Below, in pieces: positions 48,650 to 61,014 of a stretch of DNA of 64,000 nt (position 1 is the stretch's first letter; every line of letters starts with the position of its first letter). Both the position numbers and the translations under genes were made by a program. The stretch is taken from the NCBI GenBank assembly GCA_023213395.1, contig CM041465.1, positions 87,675,741-87,739,740 on the forward strand, in the 5' to 3' direction. This DNA comes from Cycas panzhihuaensis (lineage: Eukaryota > Cycadophyta). The notes under the pieces were generated by a model. That model made no database searches. It worked only from the letters and a program-made list of their open reading frames with translations, and was not told where the DNA came from.

Positions 48650-49496
48650 CGATGGCGGTGGCATCTTTGTTGTAGGTCGTTCGATGTTGGAGGTCATTCG
48701 ATGGTGGCGAATAGGGTCTTCTACTATGGTTCGTGGAGGCGACAATGGCTAAAGTGTCTTTAATAGTGACCAGAGATAAAGCAAGGTCAATGGCGTCTAT
48801 ATCTGATTCGAAGGAGTGGCAGTAGCATTCGTGGTTAAGGCTTGAGAGCAAGAGATTCATGTTAGGGCTGTTTGATTTCTAGTTCAGTTATACCAAGAGG
48901 AATCCTTCTTTCAATCCTCTTGGCTTTCGTGAGCCAAAGTTTTCCCCCTTCGGTCCCGATAGATTAGACAGAGAATGGACTGGCTGCAGGGACAAAATAT
49001 AGCTACTCGTTGAGAAGAATCGTTGCCAAAAGACCAAACGCCAGTTTAATTTAGGGAGAGATAGCTTGACTCATAACATGTTAAATGATATACATAATCA
49101 TTAGAAACATGCTGAGGCTGTGAGAATAAAGTGCTTAGGTGTGCCAATAATTGACATGAAAAATGTTTGTTTTTACCTTGAGGGTAAAACTGGTGGTAAA
49201 ATAATATATCGCAACTTTGGTGTTATTATACTATATAGAGGTAGACACTACAGACCCAAAGAGAGGCATGTCATTCCACTAATGTTGTGGAAACCTCCTG
49301 AGCCCATCTATCCAAGGCTTATTAAGACCACCATTGATAGTTTGACAGTTGTAGAAATAAAAGAGATGAGAAAAAAAGGGGTTGAATATTCTAGCTCTGA
49401 CAAAGCTTTAAAAAAATGGCATATATTGTGAACTTGTGCGGCAGGTACGAGGAGCCTTCTCACAAAATGAATTAGTATGGATAGATTGTAAGGGCC
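48650..49496 (+). pseudogene. Captured host gene fragment: CRS2-associated factor (CRM domain) N-terminal part
   Basis: On the plus strand, antisense to C2. From 48868: FSYTKRNPSFNPLGFREPKF, SPFGPDRLDREWTG, a stop, KTKRQFNLGRDSLTHNMLND, IHNH-stop-KHAEAVRIKCLGVP, NVCFYLEGKTGGKIIYRNFG, LYRGRHYRPKERHVIPLMLW, KPPEPIYPRLIKTTIDSL, VVEIKEMRKKG. A one-base shift in the AAAAAAAGGGG run near 49378 follows, then ILALTKL and KNGIYCELVRQVRGAFSQNE, LVWIDCKGL. This is the FPFGP/WTG region and first CRM domain of CAF1/CAF2-type proteins, which with CRS2 splice chloroplast group II introns. Upstream (48650-48867) the same frame, MAVASLL with two TAGs, may be the transit-peptide end (inference). Stops and the shift make it a pseudogene. 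Confidence 0.85.
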
Positions 49497-49510
49497 TGGC
49501 GCAAAGCTTA

Positions 49511-49524
49511 GGGCTCTGATACCA
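49511..49524 (-). other. Primer binding site of C2 (initiator Met tRNA)
   Basis: Minus strand TGGTATCAGAGCCC directly after the LTR end TATTCTCACA: the classic plant copia primer site. Confidence 0.92.
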
Positions 49525-49970
49525 TGTGAGAATAGGTACATGCACAATATCACATGATCAAATAAACAAATATACATAGGGAAAATCTGACATTACACAT
49601 GTACACGTGATGTGACAGGTGGAAAACCCCTTCTGAGGAAGAAAAACCAACTCCTAATTTAAAATTTTATTAAGATCAGAAATTATACATAAAGCCATAA
49701 TAAACATACCCTCTACACAAGAAAACAGCATTTGAAATAGGCTTTGGACAACCTCCTAGATTCTCGAAACTACCTCCTTGAATCTAGAAGAAGGTATTAA
49801 TAATAAGAAACGTTCGTTGAAATGGGTAGTTTGCATATTTCAACGACCTTTCACATAATAATTAAATAACATAAATTATTAACTTTAAACCTTTGAATCA
49901 CTTAAATATTTATTTAGACATGTGACTAAAATATAACATAACAATAAAAGTAACATTAATAATCCTAATA
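49525..49970 (-). repeat. 5' LTR of C2 (right)
   Basis: 446 bases matching 42617-43062. It ends AATCCTAATA where the other copy has AATCCTAACA (C to T in the terminal dinucleotide). Confidence 0.92.
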
Positions 49971-49975
49971 TAAGT

Positions 49976-50955
49976 ATATACTAGGTGATCTATATATAAG
50001 CCCACAATCAATATTAAACTTCCTTCTAACTTTATATATATGTCAGGGTATGATTAGCTCTTTAAGAATCCTTTGTCCTTAAAATATTTATCAATCCTAG
50101 AGTACCATGTTCTAAGTACCTATTTGAGTTCATATAAGGCCTTTTTCAGTCTATAGATTTTATCTTACTTTCCCTTTACTTTAAAACCCTTAAGTTGTTG
50201 GACATATATCTCCTCATCAATATATCCATTTAGGAAAGCCCTCTTTACATCCATCTAATAGATTGTCTAACATTATTATACAACTAGGGCCATGATTAAT
50301 TTAACTATTTCCAACCTTTAAATTAGTGTAAATTCTTATTATAGTTTATGCTTTCAACTTGAGCATAGCTATTTGTAACTAATCATGTCTTGTACTTATT
50401 AATTGAACCATCTAATTTATACTTAATCTTATAGACCCATTTTTTCCTATGCCATTCTTTATTAGTGGCAAATAAACTAATTCCCAAGTGTCACTTTTTG
50501 CTAAGGCATTATACTCTTTCTTTATGGTTTTTTTCTATTTTTCTTGACTATTTATCTCTTTAAAATTTTAAGGCTTATTTGACTCCATAACTTGAGTCAT
50601 AATTACAAAATTTATCCTTTTGAAATCTAGTTATCCTTTTCTCAAAGTTAGTATATAAAATATCTTGAAGGTTATGATCCCTTTGCACATATTTTGGAAC
50701 CCTTTAGCTTGAAGTAGATAGACCTATTGTATTAAGTTCATTTATACCACTTGAGTTATATTCTATATTAATCATAATGCTTTTGCCTTTATCTTTTTCA
50801 ATAACTTTCTTTTGATAGAATTCATCTTTATTAAAGATGATATCCTTATTCATGATAATTCTTTTACCCTTAAGGTCATATAGTTTATAAGATCTCAATA
50901 TATCATAATATCCTATAAATATGCAATTAGTTCTTTTGTTATTTAACTTTGTCAT
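49976..50955 (-). pseudogene. C1 integrase-RT linker and RT N-terminus
   Basis: Minus strand from 50955: MTKLNNKRTNCIFIGYYDIL, RSYKLYDLKGKRIIMNKDII (the C-terminal end of copia integrase, FxGY and DVxF-like), a linker, then after stops MDVKRAFLNGYIDEEIYVQQ and KIYRLKKALYELK-stop-VLRTWY (RT). It continues at 42610 after C2. Confidence 0.75.
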
Positions 50956-51016
50956 TATCTATTCTAGAATATGTGCATATAGTATGCACCCAAAAAACTT
51001 TTTAAGTGTTTAATAC

Positions 51017-51328
51017 TAAAAGAGGTTAATGTATCAAGGTCATTTGTGTAGATTAATTATGTGACCTTATGATACATTATTAGTATTAGTCTCTTAATGA
51101 AATATACTTTATGTGCATTTAGATATAATTTCAGATTCATGTCATTAGGTGGGAAAATCCTAACCCTAATGCTCACCCTCAATAATAAAAAGTGAAATAT
51201 CAAGGAGGGAGTCATTATTCATTCTCACCTCCAAGCTTGCTTTCATATCTTGTTTCATCTTCTTTTTCATTCTCCATTGCTATTATGTGCATATGAGTGA
51301 TTTATCTCCTAGATCCATCCTTCTTTCA
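51017..51328 (+). repeat. 5' LTR of C3
   Basis: 312 bases, starting TAAAAGAGGTTAATG (the 3' copy has TGAAAGAGG) and ending TTCTTTCA. Confidence 0.92.
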
Positions 51329-51330
51329 TG

Positions 51331-51342
51331 TGGTATCAGAGC
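51331..51342 (+). other. Primer binding site of C3 (initiator Met tRNA)
   Basis: TGGTATCAGAGC two bases after the LTR end. Confidence 0.92.
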
Positions 51343-53326
51343 TAAAAAGGGATCTATTCACTCCATTCCACTTGCATGGAGTCATTTTGCCTCTCCTTCA
51401 CCTTCAATGTGAAGTATTAAGAGTGCATTCCTTAATTTTTTAACATTTTGAGAGCATAAAATTATAGTATTTTGTATGTTGCTACCTTGTACATGTGTGC
51501 AAAAATTCAGAGGTGAAGAATACATATTTTTAAAGCCGTTTAACTGCCAAAACAGTCCCAGAAGCATTAAAGGCCCAAATTTTCATAAAAATTCAACCAT
51601 CTCAGAATTTGATGAAATTTGGTATGTAAGGTCATCTTCACTAGAGGATCATTTTTTTCTTCTGGATCAACTTTAAATTCAGCCTAAAATAGTGAGTTTT
51701 AGCTGTGACAAAAAGGGTAAATTTTGTAGATAAGTGATTTAAAGCACTTTTCCTAATGAAATCCTTTAATTACAAACTGAAGATCTAAAAGTTTTATTAA
51801 GGAATCTAGTATATTTATGTCTTGATATAATTTTAAGATAAATCTCATTAAATTTCATCTACTGGTTAGTGAGATCTATGCAGTTTTCTCACGGTTACTG
51901 ATTTTGCCTACTCAACCCCACAAAGGACCTTGCAAGGGCATTTCAAGAAAAATTTTGGCAGATTTTGTAGATGGTGCAGAAGGGAAAGTTAATGTACATG
52001 TCAAAATGTAACTTTATATATATTGAAGTCCAGATTCTGAGACAGTTGATCTGGCATGATTTTACTTTGGTGCTTTTTCAGGCAGAAAAGTTTTTGTGCC
52101 TTTTCTGAAATTTGATTTCACAACTCTATCAGAAACAACATTCTGAACACTCTTTTCTTCTATCATAAATTTAGATTTTATCTTTTAGGCCTTCATATTT
52201 GTAATTTCTAAAAAAAATCTATTTATCATTATTTATAAATTTTGTGAAAAAATCATAAAATATGGCAAAATAACATGCATATAGACTTAGAAAAATCATC
52301 ATTTTAAGTGGCAAGTTGATCCACTTTTTAGCCCATTATGGCTTTTATATCAAAACTTCCAAAATCATATTTGGAAACATTATACTAAAGCAAGGGAAAC
52401 CTTGGATCGGAAGCAACATCTAGTTCCCCTGCTAAATGTAATATGCTTTTATATTTACACACATAGCATAAAGTATCACAAAAGTAGCAATAATAGTAAA
52501 GCATCATAAAAGCAACAATAACAATAGCAAAGCATCACAAAAGCAGCAGCAACAACAAAGCAAGCAAGCACATTTGGCAAGTTTCTATTTCAGTTTTTAG
52601 TTATACAGAAATATCTTACACTATTCCTAAAAGGAATCTCATCCGTATGATCTATACCGCCAGTTCTTAACTTGTGTGTATACTCACCTTGGTTGAAATA
52701 GACCAAGGTTGGCTGAAGTCTAGGCCTTAAGGGAGGTGTGAGTTTCATACTGGGTCTGGTCTTAGCTGGAATAGTGGTGGAGGAACATGTTAGCCATACC
52801 TACGGCCTCCGATTAGGGATAATCCTTATAACCACCTAGGAAAACTGAAAACCTTAATGCAAGATTAAAATTAACCTGGTCCAATATCTATCATAGCCGT
52901 GGTATATGCAGTACCATTTGACTCTTCAGATGAGGTATATAGCTGCTCATTGGTGAACTGGGTGAGGACTGGGAGTACCTGAGCTTTATTATGACTTGGA
53001 TTTCATCACCAAATGCAGGTGCAGGTATCGCGAGTGAAGGCCCTAATCATATACTAGAAGCCTTAGGCATCGAAACCTCACCTACATTTGGACATAAGTG
53101 AGAGGTTAGTGGCATGACATATCACCACTCTTTACCAGCTCTACATTAGGCCTCATTCTTGCATCATTACTTATATTCATTTTTTATATAATTGTTGAAA
53201 AATAGTTAATCATTGCTTGCTTCTCATTATAATAATCATTTCTACATCCCTACTGTGCCAGGTGTACTAACCACACGTGTTAGTGGCACATACTTCTATC
53301 ATCTCTTCTACTTCATCATCATCACC
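51343..53326 (+). other. C3 leader, no gene
   Basis: About 2 kb between primer site and gag ATG, AT-rich. Near 52480-52570 it carries an imperfect repeat of units like AAAGCATCACAAAAGCAACAA. No reading frame of note. Confidence 0.6.
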
Positions 53327-56300
53327 ATGTCATCTCAGTTCAAGCAAAATGTTAACTGCATATTAAAAGACAAAGAAAATTAGGATATATGGTACACTAA
53401 AATTAAAAATGCTACAAAGTATGAAGGCCTTTGGAGAGCCCACTTGCAGCCTACACCCAACATAGTAGCAACGGATATAATATCTGCTTCTAGTGGATCC
53501 ACCCCAACAGCTCCTACAGATGCTGCAGCTAAACTACAATGGGAGATAGATGATGAAAAGATTCGTGCAGGAATTTTGTTGGTCATTGATCACTCCTTGC
53601 ACGACTTGATAAATAAAGAGGAACATGATACAGCCTGGAAGGTCTTAGAAGTTGTTAGAAAGAACTTTGATACAAAGTCAAATTTAGAATTTGTTTATCT
53701 TGTTTTGAAAATGAAGAAATTAAAAATGCAGAAGAGACGAGCTCATAAGATAATAAATCTCCTTCGACCAATCAAACAGGTAATTGACAAAGACTTTAAG
53801 ACCCAATGTATCACTTGGGTATTTTTGATCCAGTCATGTTTACATATCCCTGATTATAAAAACTTGCTTGGAAGTCTTCAATCTAGTGGAACATTGAAGA
53901 CACTCAACTTCGAAGTACTTGCCGAGAAGTTTATAGAATTTAACAAGACCTTTGATACAAACTTTATAACCTATGACTCTCTTCCAGATGCAGCCTTTGA
54001 GGTAGAAGAAGAAGTTTCCTACACAAAAAATCAAGGTCCCTCTCATGGTAGAGGAAATAACTGAGTAAGAGGAAGAGGAAGAAATATGGAAAATCATCCA
54101 CAAGGTCAATCAAACCCTTAATCAAAACCTCGACAGTTTCAAGGCCAAGAGCCACCTCAACAAAGAGCAAGACAGTTAGGCCAAACCAGTACTTCTTTAG
54201 GGACTGGTAATCAAACCATTATGTGTGATCGATGTAACCGTAAAGGACACTTAGCAAAAGATTGCAGAACTGCCACTTATAAGTTGGCCAAGTTCCAACC
54301 AAAACATAGAGCTCATAATGTTGAAGAAACTTGTAAAGAATCCTTTAGTAGTGCAGGTTTCATACAAGCACACATTCAAAGAATTGAGGGATCTTCAACA
54401 TCAAATGCCATTGACCAACCAAAGAGATACTTTGAAGCTCGATGTGGATATATCACTTGTGAATTCCCTTCACCAATACTAAGCCCTATTGGAATTGCCA
54501 ATAGTGTGGCTTCAATCGATGGACAGTGGATCATGGACATAGAAGCAACTCAACATATGACATGCAATCATAGTCTATATCAAACATTTGACTCAAATGT
54601 TCATGGAGTTGTTCACATGGCTGATAAATCACAACAACCTGTTGAAGGAATTGGAAACATTCACCTAAAACTGCTAGGCTTAGAAGATTTTATATTGCTT
54701 GATGTCTTATACATACCCAATCTCAAACAAAACCTACTCTTTTTATCCACACTTGTTTCTCGTGGATTTGATCTGAGTGTAACCACAAATGACCAGACTC
54801 TTAAGGTAATTTACCCTCCAACTAATCAGGTGGTTTTGACTGGACATCTCTCTGACAAACTCTTTCGACTAAATGGCTCTCCATCTTCTAAAGCCTATTG
54901 TGCCCAAAGCCCTTGTGCCGATGAAGAATTTATATTTAATTCCATCTTAATCCATCTAATGTTGTCACCATAAGCTCTTTGGCATGCTCATATGGGTCAT
55001 GTTCATATTGATAGACTTAGAGATCTTTCTAATACTCTTCCAAACCTTCTAAAATTTTCCTTTAAGCCCTTTAAATATGAAGCTTGTATCATTGCCAAAT
55101 CTCATCGACAACCCTTTCCCAGAAGTCAGTAGAAATCGAGCCATCCATTATAATTGGTACACTCTGAGTTGTGCAGGCCAATGCTCATTCTTTCACTGAA
55201 GGGCAAGCTATATTATATCTCTTTCATTGATGATTTTACTAGAAAAATATGGGTAGCTTTTCTACACAAGAAAGATGAAGCATTCTGTATATTTAAGGAA
55301 TTCAAAGCCCTCACTAAAAAAGAGTTAGGTTATCAACTCAAATGTCTTTGAACTAATAATGGTGGCGAATATACCTCACATGAGTTTGAAAGCTACCTTT
55401 GAGACAATGGCATCAAGCATCAAACAATAGTAGCAAGTACCCCACAGCAAAATGGAGTTGCTAAGCGCATGAATAGGACAATCATGAACATGGCTCGTGC
55501 TATGTTAATATATAAAAATGTACCTACCTATCTTTAGGATTAAGTAATCTAGATAGTTGTTTATTGTATCAATGCTGTTAGCCTATCAAAGGAAGTACAA
55601 TCACCTAATGAAAAGTGGTCAGGACAATCCCCCATTATTCACTACTTTAGAATTTTTGGCTCTACATTCTATGCCCATATTCTAGATGTAGATCGAAATA
55701 AACTCCAGCTAAGGGAACTTAAAGACATCTTTGTTGGATACCCTATAGATAAGAAAGGGTATAAGGTCTTTATACCTTCACAACAAAAAATCATCGTTAC
55801 CAGAGATGTCGTTTTTACGGAGACAGAGGATCAATTACTTAAATTAGACTCTATAGTACCCTCATGCCACTACAATAATGTTATCAAGTATAATATTCAG
55901 ATTCCAAAATTTGGGGGTGGGGGGGGGGGGGGGGACAGACATAAATTACTCCAAATGTTAGAAGTTAACAATAGAGCCTTGGAGGATATAAGTTGTGACT
56001 CTAAACCAATGAGTGCACATCCAGTACCATCTTTTAGAGATAACAGAGTTGACAAAGGTAAAGCCATTATAGAAGAACCATTCTCCCTACCTTCAGTTGA
56101 CAAAGGCAAAACAGTGGTAGAAGGACCATCTTCCTCAGGCACATTAACATCCTCCTCACAAAATAATCATTTTAATGAATATGATGAGAACTAAGAAGTT
56201 GGGGAAATGAGGACATCATTCCCAACTCGAGGATCTTGAGAAGTCTACCAGCTTAATAAGGACATACCACCAGATGAAGTGGGCAAAACTGGCACTTGAA

Positions 56301-57922
56301 ATGTCCATAGAGCAAGGATGCATGAATCATCATATACTAAGCTTAAACCAGTAGAATTGCACCTTACTTTTAATGAAGAGCCCTTAACATACCAAGAAGT
56401 TGTAAAACATATAGCTTGGAGAAACGCCCTGAACGAAGAGTACCAATCTCTTATCAAGAATGGTACATGGAAGCTCATTAATCTACCACTTGGCAGAAAG
56501 GTAGTTCAAAATAAAGTGGTGTTTAAAAACAAATATAGATCAGACGGCACCCTTGAAAAACATAAGACGAGGTTGGTAGCTAAAGGATTTATGCAAAGGA
56601 AAGGCATCAACTACACTAAAGTCTTTGCACCTACAACCAAGTGGCCTACAATTAGAACTCTTGTGGCCTTGGCTACTCAACAGGGTTGGAAAATCCACCA
56701 ACTTGATATTAAGACTGTGTTTCTCAATGGAGATCTTGAAGAAGAAATTTATATGGCTCAGCCAGAAGGATATGAGATCAAAGGTCAAGAGCATAAGGTT
56801 TGCAGGCTCAGAAAGTCCTTGTATAGCCTTAAACAAGCCCCTTGCACTTGGTTTACCAAGTTGTCTAAAAGGATGAGGTAACTCAGATACGAGGTTTGTG
56901 ACTATCAAGATATTGATGCAATGTTGTTCATCAAATACCATAAGGATAAAGTCACTTATCTCATAATCTTTGTGGATGACATACTAGTAATGGGTAATAG
57001 TGAACAGGTAATAAGGCAGCTGAAAAGGGACCTTGGGAAAATGTTTGAATTGTCTAACCTTGGTTTAATGAAATATTACTTAGGAATTGAAGTAATACAA
57101 AAAAATAGAAAAATTTTCCTCTCCCAAGAAAAATACATCAACGATCTTCTAACCAAGTTTCAGTTAGAAGATGCTCAACCTGTGATGTTACCTATGGATC
57201 CTAACACCAAACTCTCAGATGAAGATGACACTAGGGAGGCAGATGCAACACTCTATAGGAAACTTGTAGGTAGTTTCATCTACACTACCGATACAAGGCC
57301 AGATATTATACACTTTGTTAGCATTCTTTCTCATTATATGATAAATCCTAAGTAGAATCATTGGCAAGTAGGAGTGCGAGTGTTGAGATACCTTAAGACG
57401 ACCAGCAAATATGGTCTATTATATGAACCTAATTCAGACTTCAAGCTTTCTGCATACACAGGCTCAGACTTTGCAGGAGATAAAGATACAAGAAGATCTA
57501 CGTCTGGGTATGTAATATTGCTTGGAACAGCACCAATACCATGGAGATCGAGATGGCAGAAGATAGTTGCAGATTCAACTACCGAAGTTGAATACATTAC
57601 TACTTTTGAGACTAGTAAAGAGGTGCTATGGCTGAAAAAATTATTGAAAACATTGAATATCACCCAAACAAGTCCTACGAGTCTTCATGTGGATAATCAA
57701 TTAGCAATTTGCATGGCGAAAAATCTTGTATTTCATGATCGTACCAAACACATAAGTATAAAAGTCCACAGGATTAGGGAACTTATTCATGACGGTACAA
57801 TTCAATTAGATTACTATCCCACAGCAGATCAAGTGGCCAATATCTTCACTAAACCACTATAAAGGGTGAAGTTTAAATAGTTCTGAAGGCATCTCAGCCT
57901 TAAGGCTTCCATCTTCAATTGA
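53327..57922 (+). pseudogene. C3 gag-pol polyprotein, one frame interrupted only by stops
   Basis: From ATG 53327 (MSSQFKQNVNCILKDKEN) one frame of about 1530 codons reaches TGA 57920-57922 without a frameshift. Gag (to about 54210) is followed by the zinc knuckle CDRCNRKGHLAKDC (intact), protease WIMDIEATQHMT (DSG lost), and GAG-pre-integrase ALWHAHMGHV. Integrase: FIDDFTRKIWVAFLHKKDEA, NNGGEYTSHEF, TPQQNGVAKRMNRTI. RT: KHKTRLVAKGFMQRKGINYT, IKTVFLNGDLEEEIYMAQPE, FVDDILVMG (VDD box intact). RNase H: GSDFAGDKDTRRSTSGY, VEYITTFETSKEVLWLKKLL, ADQVANIFTKPL. About 16 in-frame stops stand at Gln, Arg or Trp positions. A G-run at 55915-55934 encodes poly-Gly in the linker. Confidence 0.93.
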
Positions 57923-58358
57923 TCAAAGAAGATGGCAACAGGATCATCATAGTCTATTCTCTTCGTGAAAACCCCTTGTGATCGCAGAAGAATAAGAGTA
58001 AGTCTTTGCTCTATCATCTTTGTGGAAACCCCATGTGGGCATGGAAGGATAAGGGTTGTACTTATTTTGGAAAATCAGAACCTGTGAAAACCCAAAAGGG
58101 CATAGGGGACGACCAAACAATATATGGAGACTTAGCAGATTAAGCTACACATTTAAGCTACTTAGCTATAAGGCTATATCAAATAGCCACCTTAGCCATT
58201 TTGATTTATAAAAGGGGCTATAGATCTTAGAAAGTTCGTGGGTTTTTATTCCCCATGAGGGTTTTCCCACAAAAGTATCATTTAGAATTTTAATGTAATA
58301 ATGAGGCTCAAATAAAGACCTCATAGAATAGATTTTCTGAAAATGACCTTCCACCATT
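57923..58358 (+). other. C3 3' untranslated region
   Basis: Several copies of GTGAAAACCCxxxxxGGGCAT-like motifs (near 57966, 58021, 58083), of a kind common after copia pol. No gene. Confidence 0.6.
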
Positions 58359-58369
58359 AAGGGGGGGAT
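58359..58369 (+). other. Polypurine tract of C3
   Basis: AAGGGGGGGAT immediately before the LTR start at 58370. Confidence 0.85.
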
Positions 58370-58681
58370 TGAAAGAGGTTAATGTATCAAGGTCATTTAT
58401 GTAGATTAATTATGTGACCTTAGGATATATTATTAACATTAGTCTCTTAATGAAATGTACTTTATGTACATTTAGATGTAATTTCGTATTCATGTCATTA
58501 GGCGAGAAAATCCTAACCCTAATGCTCACCCTCAATAATAAAAGGTGAAATCTCAAGGAGGAAGTCATTATTCATTCTCACCTCCAAGCTTGCTCTCATA
58601 TATTGTTTCATCTTCTTTTTCATTCTCCATTTCCATTGTGTGCATGCGAGTGATTTATCTCCCAGATCCATCATTCCTTCA
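58370..58681 (+). repeat. 3' LTR of C3
   Basis: 312 bases, TGAAAGAGG...TTCCTTCA, without indels against the 5' LTR. Confidence 0.92.
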
Positions 58682-58686
58682 GATAC

Positions 58687-59856
58687 TTGGCTTGTGACTT
58701 ATCTAAGCTTCTTTATGTATAACCCATCTTACTCCTTTGTTATGTATTTGTTCAATAAATAAACAATAGTATAAATAACTTTGATCAAATATTCATTACC
58801 AAGATGCTTATCCTTAAGCATGCTCCTAGCCATCTTAAAAATAGTCTTATTCTTCTATTTTGGTACTCCATTTTGTTAAAGGGTGTAAGGATTAGTGAGT
58901 TGTTTCCTTATCTCATAGTACTTATAATATTCTTTGAATTCGTTTGAAATCAATTCTCCCTCATTATCTAATCTAAAGATCAATATCTTATGGTCACTTT
59001 GCCTTTTAATCATTACTTTGAAATCAATAAGGCATTAAAATATATTTGATTTGAACTTAAGAAAATAAATCTAAGTTATTCTTATAAAATCATTAATAAA
59101 AGTTATAAAATACTTAGCTCCTCTAATTAATAGCATAACCATTGGTCCACATAGATATATATATACTAGTTGAAGAGGCCCATTTGTTATATAGCTATCA
59201 TTAAGGAAACCTTTCCTTTGTTGTTTGCCTAGTACACATCTTCACATATTTTTTTGACATATTCAATACTAGGTAGATGAAGCACCTTTTATATTTTCTT
59301 TATCAATGTTAAGTTGTTATACTTCATATGGCCAAATCTTTTATACCATATGTCACTATCCACATAAGTACCTATTACAACTTAAGTAGTATTATCTCCA
59401 AACATAATTTTGCTTATTTGAATATTGTCCAATTCTTCGAACCATTCTTTCTTATATGTTATATGAGTGAAGTAACTTGAATTAATATATTAACTATCCT
59501 CCTCTTCATTGGCCATAAGGCTGGATAGAAAAAAGTCTTTTATTCTAGCTTAAATTTATTATTATTATATTTATTTATCCTCTTTGCATATTGGATCTTC
59601 TTGTAAATAATTATTTTCTAAGTGTCTATTTTTATGATAATAGAAATATTCTATTATTCCTCTTCCTTTACCTCTAGGACTCTTTCCTCTTTTTCCTTAA
59701 TTCATATCTCTTGGACTTTGTCCTTGACCTTTTCCTTGATGAAATTGAACTTGACCTTGATAAAGTTATCCTTAACCTTGACCTTGATAAAATTAACCTT
59801 GTCCTTGATGAAATTTGTTTTATATCTAAATTTTTATTCCCTTTATTTAGATATTA
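58687..59856 (-). pseudogene. C1 integrase, GAG-pre-integrase and gag zinc region
   Basis: Minus strand, from 59856: a Gln/Gly-rich repeat (QGQGQ-like units read through stops), then YHKNRHLENNYLQEDPICKE (degenerate zinc knuckle), WYKRFGHMKYNNL, YFITFINDFIRIT, YFLKFKSNIFQCLIDFKVM, ILIFRLDNEGELISNEFKE, QNGVPK-stop-KNKTI, MARSMLKDKHLGNEYL. This is the ordinary copia integrase with many stops. It is joined to the RT part at 50955 across C3. Confidence 0.75.
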
Positions 59857-60344
59857 TGACAAAATTAGAATTAATCTAATTACTAGAAAACACACAATAG
59901 GATCTTTATTCTCTTATATCCAACAAGCATAAACTCATGAAAGATATTATGAACACATTCAAATGAATACAATATATTGAAGGAGGATTAGAAATTGACT
60001 CTAACCCAAAATAATAATAGATCAAATTAGTTGATAATTGATACAAAAATTTCACAGAGTTTTGACTTTTACTAAATATATAACTAGTGCTATTTTTTTG
60101 AGCGTAGACATGGATTTAATTTATGGAGGGCTTAATGTTTATCACATTATAATACGATGAGTGTGGATTAGAGCTCATATGATTACACTTAATTAGCCCT
60201 CATATTATATACATTTCATTGGATAATTATGAGGCTAAAGTGGAGTGATGACCCTCAACTAGGAAGTATAATATTAAGTCATAATATAAGTTACAATTAT
60301 ACTTTTTATATAATAATACATGAAGGTATCATTGTATTTTAACA
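59857..60344 (-). repeat. LTR of C4 (left, 488 bases)
   Basis: Plus strand TGACAAAATTAG...TATTTTAACA, followed by the pyrimidine tract TTCTCCTT (polypurine on the minus strand, 60345-60352). Its first 190 bases recur inverted at 61497-61692. Confidence 0.7.
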
Positions 60345-61010
60345 TTCTCCTTAATAATATCCTTATTAATCTTAACATCAAGATTGTGCCAAAACCTTTC
60401 AAACTTTGGTTTACCAAGTGCTTTGGTAAATATATCTACAACTTGATCTTTAATTAGTCTGTACATAAAATAAATTTGCTTTGTTCTTATAATTGGCATT
60501 TTTGCTTTATAAAGCCAACAAGAATCAATTGGTTTTTTTCCTGAAGGTAATTTAGTAAGCTTCTAAGTGTTATTTTTTAGGATGAAAATAATCTCTACAT
60601 TCATAGTAACCTACCATGTTTATTCTTTGATTGCCTCCTCATAGGTGGAAGGCTCAAGAACATTGAGAATTTATGCCATTAAAGTAAAGTTTATAGTATG
60701 CATGTACTTTGATTGCCTTTTAGATTTATAGGACATGAAGGTGCATCTGCTATTACTTGTAAGTACCACTTGGAAAGTTTCTTAATACTTTTAACTTTAA
60801 CTTGTATATTGTCTAGAGATAAAGGTGGTAATGCAAATGCTGATGTAGAAGTAGATGGAGATATAGGAGGAGCAAATAAAGAACTTGGAGTATATGAAGT
60901 TGAAAGAGTAGAAGGGTCCATGATTGGTGTAGGAGGAGCTCCTTCTAACCATAACCTTGTTTCTAGTATTGTAAATATCCTTCCTTCCATATACAATAGG
61001 TTTATCTCTT
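60345..61010 (-). pseudogene. C4 pol remnant: linker and RT start fused to RNase H end
   Basis: Minus strand from 61010: KPIVYGRKDIYNTRNKVMV, a Ser/Ile-rich linker, EPSTYEEAIKE-stop, then KLTKLPSGKKPIDSCWLYKA (the RT start of copia pol). Shortly after comes DQVVDIFTKALGKPKFERFW (the RNase H end). About 600 codons of RT and RNase H are missing between them. Confidence 0.7.
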
Positions 61011-61014
61011 AATT

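Larger units (their letters stand above)
42617..49970 (-). mobile_element. C2: Ty1/copia element carrying a captured host gene fragment
   Basis: Two LTRs of exactly 446 bases, an initiator-Met primer site, a polypurine tract, and gag-pol on the minus strand. Flanking 5-mers are CAAGT (42612-42616) and TAAGT (49971-49975), a target duplication with one change. By eye the LTRs differ at about 34 of 446 positions (near 8 percent), mostly transitions. The element interrupts C1 within RT. Between the primer site and gag lies a 2.2 kb leader including a host-gene piece. Confidence 0.9.
51017..58681 (+). mobile_element. C3: Ty1/copia element on the + strand
   Basis: Two LTRs of exactly 312 bases, initiator-Met primer site, a 2 kb leader, one gag-pol frame and a purine tract. 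Flanks AATAC (51012-51016) and GATAC (58682-58686) form a 5 bp target duplication with one change. By eye about 27 of 312 LTR positions differ (near 9 percent), mostly transitions. It sits inside C1 between its linker and integrase, in the opposite orientation. Confidence 0.92.

Noticed and set aside
49120-49431. The 103-residue open frame as an intact small host gene
   Set aside because: It is the middle of a longer CAF-like frame that has stops before it and a frameshift after it, lies inside copia C2, and lacks the rest of the protein.
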